DNA from: Mansonella perstans
Lineage: Eukaryota; Nematoda; Chromadorea; Rhabditida; Onchocercidae
Assembly: GCA_037074765.1 (NCBI GenBank)
Contig: JBAMDO010000042.1
Span: 232,629-296,628 of the forward strand
DNA length: 64,000 bases
Direction of reading: 5' to 3'
Part shown: positions 24,336 through 36,530 of the stretch, piece by piece
How the letters are laid out: each line of letters opens with the position of its first letter
How positions within the stretch are numbered: the stretch's first letter is position 1
The notes under the pieces: generated by a model
Databases searched by the model: none
The model's input: only the letters and a program-made list of their open reading frames with translations
What the model was told of the DNA's origin: nothing
Position numbers and translations under genes: made by a program

Positions 24336-24690
24336 TCAACAACGGTACGTTTCGCTTATTTTTGAAAAAAGTTGAAAAACTGTGCATGCTGTCAATGTGC
24401 ATATTCTTCGCAAGTTTATTTGCTGGCTAGATTCCATTTTGTTTCGCAGTTTTGTGAAATCTAACGGTTTCATCTGCTTTTTCGATTTCTCTTCCATAAC
24501 ATTTAACTTGGGAGAAGTAATTACTGATAAACGCACAAATTGTCCGGAATGAAGAAAGTGACGGAAGAAAGATGCTTCTGATATATTCATGTATTCCTTC
24601 ATCGAGACCCAAGCAACATGTTTTGAAAATTCGACAAAATAAATTCCATCGTTAAACCAAATTCCAACTCCATATTTAGATGCTTTTCAA
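24336..24690 (-). other. coding-like stretch, possible orphan exon or gene remnant
   Basis: One minus-strand frame is open for about 115 codons, with a protein-like composition unusual for the surrounding AT-rich DNA. It begins ASKYGVGIWFNDGIYFVEFS and continues VSMKEYMNISEASFFRHFLH, then a Lys-rich segment, ending at about 24336. A TGA lies just upstream. No donor or partner exon was found on either side. 'GVGIWFND' is faintly like the start of a polo box, but the remainder is not convincing. It may be an untranslated leader exon of RBM12, a decayed gene fragment, or chance. Confidence 0.3.
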
Positions 24691-27064
24691 TTACTTTGTA
24701 TTCGGATGAATGTTGATAAATCGACTGATTTAGCTGGGATTCAGCCAGAATTCGACATTTTTTTAATCAATGGGTAGGTTAAATTTTTAAGAATTCAAAT
24801 TTCTAGAAAATGAAAACCAAACTTCAAGAAATATAACCACATAATATCAGATCATGCAACAATTTCCCTTCATTATCATAAATGCATTTTGGAATTTATA
24901 TTTAGACTTTACTGACCAACGGTCATTAAACATCAGCGATTATTTCATATAAATAATGCAAAATCGATCTGCATAACGCTGCATTCACTCGACCAAAATA
25001 TTAAATTTTGAGAAATTTATTCACCTTATGCTACTAAGAAAGTCTATTCAGAATATAAAGGCATAGCAAATGATTACATATTTAAAAGTCACGAGAATGT
25101 CCATTGATGATTGGATGACCTACCAAGACATGAAATAATTGAGAACACGAGTTTAATTCACAAAAATTCAAACTTATCATTTCCCAAATTTGAAACATCA
25201 GAATGTTATGTGCCATATCGAATTATGTCTCAATTGCTGATTAAATTCTGCCCCAATCAAAACTTTTATATGTCAGTTTTTTAGCATGGAAAAAGTTGAA
25301 GAAAGGCAGAATAAAGTATGGAATATATGATTAATCAAAGCAATACTTGTTCAGCAAATTAACAATAGTTGTGGTGGTGGTGGTGGTGGTAGTGGTGGTG
25401 CAGTGTTAATGTTTTTTTGTAGTGATTTTATCAAGAGAAAAGATCAATGATTCCTATTCTAATCTTTCGTAAAATATCACTGCCATTTTACATAATGTTA
25501 ATTACATGACAACCATACAAGTACCACAATTCTCACCCACCTAAAATAAACCCGAAAAAAAAAAAGGAAACGCAAACCGCACGGCAACAGCAACCCGTTG
25601 ATTACCCAAAAAAACAGCTTCAACGTTGAAGCCAGCCTACCACAATATGAAAATTTTTCGTCCCACATAAAATGCTTATAAGCTCTTGTAGCCAAGTTAT
25701 TTTACCGATAAGGATATTACCAAAATTAGACAAAATTACAACGGTCGTAATAAATCATTGAAAATTAATTGAAAAATAAAATCATGTCGCGTAGAAGGGT
25801 TTAAAATTTTACCAGCTCGATCATTTAAGTTTAAGCCAGAAATTTTAAAAGATTTAATACACTTAAGATTGCATTGAAATCACAAATTGCGCATGAAACT
25901 AAATAATTGTATGAATTTCAATTATATGTTATGTATTTAAAGGAAAAAAATTACGTATTTAAAAGATACACAGGTGATACCAAGAGTATCAGGTATTATT
26001 TTGGTCGTGAATAAAAATGATTTAACATTACTTGAAGATCAAAAATCATTTAAGTTTATGCCAATTCCTCGATCACATACCAAACAGTTTTGTTGCAATA
26101 TTTTAGCAAATTCGATATTTGAGTAACAGAATGAATGATTCGCGCGATTTGGATTCATAGTGCGATTATATTTTAAAATTAAATTTATGTGCATTTATTA
26201 GTTTGGATTAATATAATCTGTAGTGCTACACTCAAAGTTTAGAACTTTACCAAATTATTTCCGTTTCAATCGATATTTTTTTCCAAAAATATTATTTTAA
26301 TGACGTGCCATGCAAAAACGATTGTTCAAAATGGGATGCACTGCAATTTATCCAACAAACCTGCGCTTCCGTGATTACACGTTTCACAGCGTAAGACAAT
26401 ATTGAACCTTAATACAATCTTATTTTTCTTACTGCTTATTATATCTGTAATACTTATTATTTTTCCCTACCACACTCTCAGAAGTGCTTGCTGTTCAGGA
26501 ACATGATAATTGTTGGCAATTGGTAATAATGTGATCAATTGGTGTGAAACCGATACGTGATACGTGAAAACTCTTGCTAAATATGAAAAGCACGGAAGAA
26601 TGATGAGTATAAAATGCAAAATGTTGTTTAAAGGACAATTTTAGAGTGTGGGAATTCTGGATGCAGGGCCACAATCAAAAGTTAAAATTGATTTGGCCTT
26701 GGTCCTATGATCAACCATCAATATTACACACCATTCACCAAAGAAAACCAAAAGGATTGGACTGCTGATAATTTGAAATTTGCAGAATATCATTCTCAAA
26801 TCTTTTGATATATGGTATGAATATCTATACGAAAAAAAAATGGTACCATGCAGTAATTAATTAAGTATATATGTAATGATTCCTTCCGTGTGGAAGTATG
26901 CCAATAATTGTTGCATTGCCTAACAAAATGCGAAAATGCTTATAATTATGCATACGAAAATGAAGGAACACGTGAAATGTAAATGAAAATAGAGCCAAAT
27001 GATTATCCTTTCTCCGATATCATCCCTTCCCTATTAAATTTAAAACACAATATGCAATCTGCAA

Positions 27065-27256
27065 GGTACTAGAAGTCCCGGATAGCTTCCCCCAATGGTA
27101 CTAGAAGTACCCGAATAGCTTGGAAATTTTAATGGAAGACGATGGTAATGTAAAAAAAAGTAAGGTTTGGATTTAAATGGACAAAATATGTTAGATAATT
27201 CCTGGGCGAATGAATTTAGGCTTAAATGGGCTAAACAGATTAGATAATTTGTGGGC
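27065..27256. repeat. two adjacent short tandem dimers
   Basis: The first dimer is 'ggtactagaagtcccggatagctt' (27065-27088) and 'ggtactagaagtacccgaatagctt' (27097-27121), with a period of 32 bases. The second is about 40 bases around 'tttaaatgg...agataattcctgggc' (27168-27208), repeated as 'cttaaatggg...agataatttgtgggc' (27218-27256), with a period near 50. They are non-coding. Confidence 0.8.
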
Positions 27257-27442
27257 TTAAAAATAGTGCAATATATTCTGCACGTTGAAAGCTGAACTGT
27301 AAGAATGGCAAGAACAATCAGAAACGATCAGCTGATCAATCAATCGATTATTTTAAAAATATAATACGCAGAAAAATATGTATTATTAACATTAATGAAT
27401 TTCGAACCATTTTTCCGGATAGAAAAAATACCATTGCATACA

Positions 27443-27443
27443 C

Positions 27444-27476
<33 letters not shown>

Positions 27477-27612
27477 CTTAGATAGATCAGAAAAGCATAC
27501 ACACAGATATATTTCCTGATCTTTCATCCATGACCCCAAAATGCGGGAGGAAATCTCGATGGAATCAATCAATCAATCAATCAATCAATCAACCAACCAA
27601 CCAACCAACCAA
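27443..27612. repeat. GA microsatellite and CAAT/CCAA tetranucleotide repeats
   Basis: A (GA)n run with one interruption lies at about 27443-27475. At 27566-27612 'tcaa' units give way to 'ccaa' units. Both are simple repeats. The Leu/Ser-rich reading frame that crosses the GA tract on the minus strand is an artefact of the repeat. Confidence 0.9.
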
Positions 27613-28624
27613 GGAAACATTGAACCAACCTGAAGAAACGACGTTGTTTGAATGTTTGAATAGTGTGTATTAGACAACATAATTCAACAACAACAACAAG
27701 AATTCCACACATATCGCAAATGAGACTTTTTCTCTCTCCCTCTCTCTCACCTAAATACTCTCTCTCTTCTTGAAATCGATTAATCGATTGATAGATTTGA
27801 TAAGTAGGTTTCTACTAATGCAATGTTATAGGAATGCATTATGGCGCCATAGTGAAAATTTGAAGTGATGATAATGGCAAAGAGAGCCAGAGGAAGCTTA
27901 TTCTAGAGAGTTCAAAGGTTACAAGCATATTTTTTGTTGCCAAATAAACAACAATTTAACCATCATCATCATCATCTGTATCAAGACAGGTGCAGAATAG
28001 GGATTACTTACACAACAATTATTGTTGCACATCAGATATCATCAATAATGATGGTCAAACTAATGTCCACTTCCTAGTTTCTTATGTTCCAGTACTCTTT
28101 TTCAATAAATAAGTCTTGACTGAAATGAGGAAATTGATTTCAGGAATTCTGAAACCATAATTGGGTACACAGTCTTCATATCTATACCAAATATGTCAAA
28201 TTAACAAATTGTATTATCATTTGAATAACGGATGAAAGTATCACAGAATGTTTAATTTTGAAAAAACGAAAAATGGATTCTCAAAAATGGAACGAAATTC
28301 GATCGCTTTGACAAAATGAAATTTTAAAATTCAAAATCCAAAGAAGTTTCCTGTGACCTATTAATGATAATTTTTAGTTTGGAACGGAATTGATATTATC
28401 ATATCGCTATGTGTCCAACAGAAAAGGCCCAAACTACTCTCTGAGCTTTCAACAACATAAATGAGCGGTAGGTGATCCAAAATTGCCAAGTACTTCTTAG
28501 CAGAAGAAAAGGATTTAGCAGTTCACTGGAACAAGCGATTTTCATAGCGAGGACAAAACCTCAAACATCACATCGGTAATGTTGTCAGATTGCCAGTACT
28601 GGCGACACAACGTAAGAGGATTAG

Positions 28625-28873
28625 CATTCCGGTCGGTGACCGCTAAGTGACCGGAAATTTCCACGTAATTTCCAGAGTTCAACTTTGGAAGATGTGATGA
28701 AGAGATTGAAATTGGTAGTGTAGTACTAGAGTCCTGTGTTATGATACTAGAGTCGTATCATTCCGGTCTGTGACCGCTAAGTGACCGGAAATTTCTTCGT
28801 AGTTTTCAAAGTGCAACTTTGGAAAGTGTGGTGAAGAGATTGAAATTGGTGGTATGATACTAGAGTCCTATGT
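28625..28873. repeat. tandem dimer of a ~116-bp unit containing a GACCGG hairpin
   Basis: Copy A is 28625-28740 and copy B is 28758-28873. Both contain 'cattccggtc', then 'gtgaccgctaagtgaccgga', 'caactttgga' and 'gaagagattgaaattggt', and end in 'gatactagagtc'-type sequence. In each copy the arms TTCCGGTC and GACCGGAA can pair around a 14-base loop. The unit is much more GC-rich than its surroundings. It lies about 300-550 bases upstream of the SEC63 start. Confidence 0.85.
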
Positions 28874-29181
28874 TTCTCGCTGTTGGCCCGTACGCCAGAT
28901 GATACCAACAAGTTTATTTTCTGTTTTTGAATTGCTTATAGATAGCCAACCGGCATCTTACCAAAAACAAGATGATAAATTTCGCCACGAATCTCTATAA
29001 TTAAAAATTACGGAATCAGGATTGAAAATCAAATCACAGGGCATTTAGCATCTTGATATTAATATTTCTGTATTCTACTGTTAAAGCTTCTAGAAGAAAA
29101 TTTTAATAGACAGAAAATGAAGGCTGTTTGATTGATCTGAAGATATAATAATGAAGAGTATCCATTTACAGAGCTGTGGTA

Positions 29182-32100
29182 ATGGGTCGAGCACAGTTTG
29201 AATATGACGAAGTGGGTAACACTTTCTACTATGTGCTAGTGTCGTTTTATGCTTTGGTCCTTATACCGGCAACATTTTTCTTCTGGCCTTCGGGTAAATT
29301 AGGTTGGTCCTTTATTATAAAACTTTCGTCAAGTGAGACAAATGTCACAAAAGTACTATTTTGCTTAGCGTAAAAGTTTCATATATTTTAAGAGGTACAA
29401 CTTGTTACGAAACGATTATATTCGTTCGATGTCCAACTACTGAGTTCTTTCAATTCAATAATATGTTATTGGTTCGAATTTCAGATAAAACTGAAAGGAA
29501 GGAACACTGCTACTGTGAAGGATGCGCTGAAAAGCGTATAAGAGCAGAAGCGAAAGGGCCATGGCGGAGGACAAAAAAATTTCTAACTTTTTTAGCTTTA
29601 GCCGTAGCGTGGATCTTATTTTTTGTCATTGTACATAAAGTAACGCAAATTGAAGTTGAACATACCGAGTATGATCCATATGCAATACTTGGTATCGATC
29701 AGGTAATTTTCTTGCACTTTACTGTTCAAAAACTTAATTTCCCATATTTTAGAACTTATGTTTTTTTTAGCAAATTTTTATTTGCAATGCATTGCAAGAG
29801 GATAAATTTTGCATCACAGTTTTCACTGAGCCAATATTTCTAGTTTATTTTAAAATGACAGTTATTTGTTTCTTGTTTGAGAAATATATGATGTTTTTCA
29901 AGGGAGCTTCTAGTTCGGTTGTTAAAAAGAGGTACCGTGAATTAAGTAAAACAATGCATCCTGATAAAGGAGGTGATCCTGTACAGTTTGATCGCATTGC
30001 AAAAGCATATCAGGCTTTAACTGATGACGAAAGTAGAGAGAATTGGGAGAAATATGGCAATCCGGATGGACCAACAGGTAAATTTTCATTTGGTTTTTAT
30101 AATATGTGTACCATTTGCAAACTGTTTTTTATTTTTCAACCGAATAATATGAATTCTAGCTACCACGTTTGGAATCGCATTGCCAAAATGGATAGTTAGC
30201 AAGGAATACGGTGTTTGGGTGCTTGCATTTTATGGCTTCGTCCTCATGGTTTTGCTTCCTTCAGCTGTTGTACGTATTTATTACTTCAGTGTTTTGTTAT
30301 ATAATATGAATCTTTAACGTTGTGATTAAAAATTCTGGATTCTGTTCACCTTTTTTTCAGGGCTTTTGGTGGTATAATTCCATCAAATATAGTATTGATC
30401 AAGTATTATTGGATACAACTGAAATGTATTACTATTTTTTCCATAAAACACCGAAAATGGAAATAAATCGTAGGTATTAAAGAATTATGTTTTTTTCTTA
30501 ACATCCTTATCATAGTGCACAAGTAGGAAGTCACAAGGTTTTATAGCCAAAAAATCTCATAACTTGAGGGACAACATACTTGATATATTTTCTTATAACA
30601 TGAATTTTGTTTCTACTAATTTTTTAAGAATTGGTTTATTTATTTACACGATAGATTCTTTTAGGTATATTAATGGTCCTTGGAGGTTCATTTGAATTCT
30701 GGAAGCAATACAATAAAGAAATTGTGGAACGTGAAAGTGACGATATTGAATTGCCACCACTTTTGAAACAAGTCAAAAATTTAGGTGAAAACAAGAAAGA
30801 ACGACCTCTCTGTTTGCCTTATGCCATAAAGGCGCGCTTCTTTATCCATATGCATTTGTCGCGTATTGCAATTGATTCAATTTATTTAAGAAGTGGTAAT
30901 ATATTTTTCAAGATATTTCGACTCAGGTGTAGAGTCATTTCAAATACTTTGTTTTTAAGAGATTCGTAATTCTGACAAGTGTTTCATCCACTTTGCATCC
31001 ACTTTTTGCATTCTCTTCATTCTTACTCTGTTGATTTGCAACAATTCTTGAGTTATTATATCTATAATACTAAGAATGACATGATTATTAGCGGCATTTT
31101 CATCATATGGTGAATCATACACTGTATGTCATAATCATACGCTGTAATATACAGTATGTCTATTTCAGAAAGGTATAGAATGATATTTTAAAATAGGTGA
31201 TATGTTATTAGCAATATGCGCAGTATCGTATGCCATTATTTTAGATAGTGCGTATGTGATATCAAAATGTATCATGCTCGCCAGCGAGATGTTAGCTGTC
31301 GCCCAGCATCTATATTTCTACGGAAATCCAGCCCATTGCCCACCACTGGACACAATAGAAAACTTGGTGAAAGTGTTACCAATGATTGTCCAAGCATTAT
31401 GGCCAAAAAATAGCCCTTTACTGCAAATACCACATATCACCGAACAAAACTTACATTATTTTCGTCGTGTAAGCATGTTTTCTGTTAAAATAGTTTTAGT
31501 TTTCCGCATTATTTCTGTAGCTGTATTTTGCAAAAAGCCAATAAGTATTTTGTGGTGTGTAAAAAAAAGCATTTTTTTTTTTTTTCTGAATTCAGGAAAA
31601 TTTTTCTTTCAATCTTTTTTTTTTTTTTGAATTTTGTTGATTAAAAATTCATGTATTAAATTGTTTACATCAGTTTTCAAACCATATCATAATGTCAGAT
31701 TATTGTTTACAAAAAAAAAAAAAAAAATTTAAAAAATTTATTCAGTTGTTACAAACGTGATTTGTTTCAGAATCGTCTAATTACCTGTGCAGACCTTGCA
31801 AATTTAAGCGAAATCAAACGTCGTCAGGTATTGCAATCGTTGAGCGATGCCGAATACAGTGATGTAGTTTTTGTACTGCAGTCAATGCCTAGGTTAAATA
31901 TTGATCCTCATTTTGAGGGTAAGTAAATTCATTCCAATCAAAAAATCAATTTCTTTTTTTTTGCTTAGTTCTCCTAATTCTGATGTATTGATCTCTCTTC
32001 CAATTTACCCTTTTGCAGTACAAGGTGAAGTTGATGCTCAAAAAGTAACAGTTGGTTCAGTTGTTACTTTGAAAGTTGTTTTAACAAGAATGCCGCTGTT

Positions 32101-33170
32101 AGATCCGAATAAACGAGATGAAGAAATGCGTGAGACTGATGGAAGGGTATTGTTAACTCCTTTTTTTTCTTATGAAATTTTTTCAGACTTGAAACTTGCC
32201 TTGTTTTCTAAAATTCAAGAATATTATTTATATTGGTACAGATACTTTCTGCATTTATTTGTTTGCGTACTTGTAGGAAGCAGCAGAACCGGTGGAGATG
32301 GTGGATGATGAAGAGGAAACAAACGAAGAAAAGCCAAAAAGGAAAATTTGGGAAAAACCGAAAAAGAAACAAAACAAAACAAAACCAACAAAAAATAGAC
32401 AAGGACAGAAAACAAGACTAATAAAAAAAAATGTGATCAAGCCAGAAGACAACAGAGGGAAAGTGGAAGAGCAAAAAGATAGGAAAGAGAATAATGATGA
32501 TATGGAAGCAATGAGATATAGCGAAAACGAGGAGCCAAGTGGTTCCGAAAAAGGATATAATAAAGAGTTGGTTTTCAAGTTAATTTTAATGGTTATAATT
32601 TTTTCTGATGAATCAAAAATGATTCAGTCACAGAATCTTTTATTTTATGCTATGAATCAGTGTGTTAGAATATCCTATATGGGTAGTGGTGGGATAACTT
32701 TGTGGTTAAGTTTTTGTGGAATGCTTCGTAATTCGTAATTTTCTTGTTTTGGTTTTTTGATCTAGTCTAGAAAAAGTATATCTTTTGAAATGGATTTAGA
32801 ACTTTCTATGCAATTTTTTCCAGCGAAAACGATAGCAGTTCAGAAAAAACAGATGAGGAAGAATCTGATAATGAAGATTGGGTAGGTGAAAATATGGCGA
32901 AAAAAGAATCCATTTTGGAGAATAAAAGTAAAAAGACTCATCCAGTGCATTGTCCTCGCTTTCCGGGCGAAAAATTCGAGTGGTGGTGGTTACTACTCAT
33001 TGATAAGAAACTTCGCAAGTTGGCAGTACCAGCAGTACATTGCACAACACTTGTTGATGAGCAGACGGTAAATGTTTTGTCTTAGAAGCAGAAAATTCTG
33101 CTCTTCAATTGATTTTTTTCTGAATAAAGTTGTTCTGAGATCGAAAACGTCAGTAAGCCAATGGGAAGCG

Positions 33171-33201
<31 letters not shown>

Positions 33202-33960
33202 CCAATATATCTGTTCATCACCAATTTTTTAAAAAATAAACAGTTTATATTAACTATGGTAAAGATCAATTAGTCGATTAGTCGTATTCATTAAATGTCA
33301 TTAATTTTAGGTGGAAATAAAGTTCGCAGCACCGCAGAACAAAGGCATATATTATTATAATTTATTAGTTAAATCTGACTCATATATGGATTGTGATTAT
33401 TCGATCGATCTAAAGGTCAGATTTCGTTTGCTTTCATGCAGAAATTTTTAAGAATCATTGGGGTACTGCAAAAATTTTATTTTACATAGCGTGATAGTCG
33501 TATCTGATAATTTTCCTGTGAGAAGTTAAAGGGAAACATTTGAGTGTGGGACATTTCCTTACCAACTTTTAACTTCAAACCGTATTCCAAATTGTTCTAC
33601 CTTTATGTTACTTTCAATTGCAACAAATTATGAAGAAGGAATACATGGCTATTGCAATTTGAATTTAAGATTGTCGTCAAGTGCAGTTTTGTAATTGAGT
33701 TCATTACACATGTTCAAAATGATATATTAGATGTTAATGAATCACCGAAAAAACTGTAGAAAAGATAAATAAGATGGAAAAGGATCATTAGACAGTATTC
33801 TTTTCATATCCCATTCGAAGCCTCTACAAACAAAAATTTTCAGTTAGATGTACACGAGGCGAAGGAAGTGCCCATTATTAAATACGAGGATTCAGATGAA
33901 GAAGAACGACTGGAGGATTCATCGGATTATACGGAAGATTCGGAGTCAGAACATGAATAG
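29182..33960 (+). CDS. SEC63: SEC63, J-domain component of the ER protein translocon
   Basis: The chosen start gives [20 protein letters not shown], the first membrane segment and [10 protein letters not shown], as in animal Sec63. Exon 2 (about 29485-29702) carries a second membrane segment and the lead into the J domain ([12 protein letters not shown]). Exon 3 holds the J domain with an intact HPD motif ([10 protein letters not shown]). Further membrane exons run to about 30470 ([10 protein letters not shown], then [11 protein letters not shown]). The Brl/Sec63 region follows ([55 protein letters not shown]). Next is a Lys/Glu-rich segment (32280-32570), a conserved [20 protein letters not shown] block, [11 protein letters not shown], and an acidic tail ending SESEHE and TAG. 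The protein sits in the ER membrane, recruits lumenal Hsp70 (BiP) and partners Sec61. The likely C. elegans counterpart is dnj-29. Exon edges in the charged region (32148-32880) are uncertain. Confidence 0.95.
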
Positions 33961-36530
33961 GATTTTGCAGGGTTAACATTAATTGTTGTGAAACAATTAC
34001 TATTATGTTAGTGTTTTATGAAGTTGATGGATCCGTCATCGAACTTTTCACTTTTTCCCAACTGAATTAATTTAAATTTCTTCTAATTTATTGATTCGAT
34101 AACAGCACGGGAAGTTTAATATTCCCGTATTGGAAATTCTAAAATGCATCTGGTTTCCCATTAATTCTTATATGTATCTACGGGTATTGTTATTAAATAG
34201 CAACAAAGTCTCTCCAGCGTTACTTGTTATTTGGAGGACCGTAATCTCCGAAAAGATAAGTTACCATTCCTGTGATATTGTCGAATTGCATTTTTGCATA
34301 ATTAAAAACTCCTTTTCGAGCACTTGGACTCTCAGTCTCTGTCGAGTATAAATACTTTCACTTCTCATGAACAGTTCTGAAAACTTATTATAGTTTCAGT
34401 AGGATGAATCAGTAGTGTAAGATGACATATTCCCACATGACTACTGTTCATGGATAAGATATTGACTGATCAAAATTAATCAGCTGTTATGGTTCCTGAC
34501 TAAAGTGACAATTATTTCAACTTTCCGACATAAGATTAACATTCCTTCCTTCAATCACTTCAAAAAGGCACACAGTATAGCTAAATTTATTCGGAAATAA
34601 AATCATTGTAGAAAGATACTGATTTGTGGCATTCCTATACTACTAAGTTTTATTCGATATATTATTTTCATCAGTTACAATTCATTTGGTTCATATGAGA
34701 GCAGGATTAATAAAAAAACAGGAAAGGAATTTTACCTTTTGTACAATGCTAGATAGATATTTTGGAACTTGGACGAAGATACATGTTAATGATAGTTCCT
34801 CTGTTGTGCTGAACTCTTCATTTTATGAATTTTTTTCTGAGATTCCAAGAATGCCATAGTAATGTATACAAAATAATAATGAAAAATAGGTGTAAAAAAT
34901 TTACATCCACGTACTAACAATGAATTTGAAAAAAAATGATTCGTATCATTTTTGAAAAATTACATTTTCTTCAATATTATGAAATAGGGCAAATACTCAA
35001 TCTACAAATAGAACAAATTAGAAGGAAAAGTTCGCGGCTTAATTATAGTATAAATAATCGGAAAAAATGTGGAACAAAAGCCCTAATACTGGACAAAGTT
35101 CTGGTCAGTAATTGTCAAAAAAAATGAATTTATCTAAATTTTAGCTATCTATCCCGGTTCCTTCACCATCATTCATCATGGAAAACAGTCTAAAAACCTG
35201 GACTCCATTTTATCTTTGCTCGACTATTTCGTTTAACAACTCTTTTTAAGAACATGATGCATATAGGTATGCTCTACCATTCAGGTACAGGACAGTTAAC
35301 CTGGCACTAAAATTAGTTTTCTGTTCATTTTTGCAGATATCCTTGATTGGTGTATGGTATATTTGGAGTTCTTAGCTAAAATTTAGTTCGAGACTGCGAT
35401 ACATAACGAAATAAAGGATGAAGAAAAAAGAGAAAATAAGAAACCAGTTTAAGTGATATTGAGATCTCGATTATCCCAAAATCTTTCGAAACAAAACTAA
35501 TTCCAAAAGGAAACCAAAGATTATAAAGTTTGAAATGACATAAAAAACAAAACATAATCAGTATGAAAATGCATAATTAAATTTCCTTTTAAACTCATTT
35601 CAAATTGATGGTATTTTATAGCAAATTTCTCGTTTCAATATGCAAATTCTTCTCTAGTAACGAAATTCTTCGCATATATGGTTGAAAGCGTAAATGACTT
35701 CGACACTGATGTGTTATAGCAAATCTCTTTCCTCAGCACAGCAAAATCAGGAAGACGAAAGGAATTTTCCTTAGTGCAGTAACAACTCAGAAAGACGAAA
35801 GGAATTTCAGCGATGTCTTTTATAAGTAAACAAAATTCTGAGATTCAGAAATGTCGATGATAATCACTTCGGGAAAATGGAACATTTAGAATTAAGCAAA
35901 ACGAAAATGAAAACTGGAATTAAAAAAACTAAATGCTTCAAAAAATAGATAATATCACAGCTCGAAAATTCATATCTTTTTAAGATTTACCTCAAAGGGA
36001 CTTTCTTATTGAAGTTGTATTAAGGACAACCACTATCTTAGCATGAATACCGAAACCTTATCAACATTAATTCTTCACCTACAATCATTCCCCCAAGAAG
36101 CAGCGAATTTATCTAGTTTCCAAAGTGAAATTTATGCTTATTCGGCTAAACTTAGTTTATATCCATGTAAACTTAGGATGCAGCGATGTCTAAAGGCACT
36201 TAATTTCATTGGTCAAGAAATAATTTTTTCGACTAACAGAGAAGGTGTGTATACCCGATGTCCAAATAATCCAATGATTTCTCTGCTGTACGAATAGAAT
36301 CATCATAAAAATAAATCAGACCTATTATCTTTTTCAAGTTAGATATAATGGTGGTGATCATCGCTTTTTTCCTTTCGACTAAACTTCGAAGACAATAACA
36401 CAAAAAAAAAGAAAACCGAGAGAAAGAATACATTTTTGAATTTTTTTGAAAGTTCGAAGCAAAAATTACATATTAATCTCTGTGCAACTGGCACACCACA
36501 TTTAGTGCTAATTTACCGGGAATATCTCTT
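33961..36530. other. 2.6 kb non-coding interval between convergent SEC63 and MEL-26
   Basis: This holds the 3' ends of both genes. A 39-base tandem dimer lies at 35731-35808. A plus-strand frame of 84 codons at 36043-36297 has no family resemblance and no splice partners I could find, so it is not called as a gene. Confidence 0.55.
35731..35808. repeat. tandem dimer of a ~39-bp unit
   Basis: The unit 'cctcagcacagc...gaagacgaaaggaatttt' (35731-35768) is followed directly by 'ccttagtgcagt...aaagacgaaaggaatttc' (35769-35808). It is non-coding. Confidence 0.8.

Larger units (their letters stand above)
23877..29181. other. 5.3 kb non-coding, repeat-rich interval between divergent RBM12 and SEC63
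   Basis: It should contain the promoters of both flanking genes, but no motif can be assigned. One coding-like stretch (24336-24690) and several repeats are listed separately. Other simple sequence includes GTG repeats near 25373-25404, ATC repeats near 27960-27976 and CT-rich tracts near 27729-27770. A search for transposase or reverse-transcriptase motifs by eye found none. Confidence 0.6.

Noticed and set aside
27348..27572. Leu/Ser-rich minus-strand open frame
   Set aside because: Generated by the GA microsatellite.
32208..32578. Phe/Ser/Leu-rich open frames on the minus strand
   Set aside because: Antisense shadow of the Lys/Glu-rich charged region of SEC63.
36043..36297. 84-codon plus-strand open frame
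   Set aside because: No recognised family, no splice partners, and it lies between two convergent gene ends.
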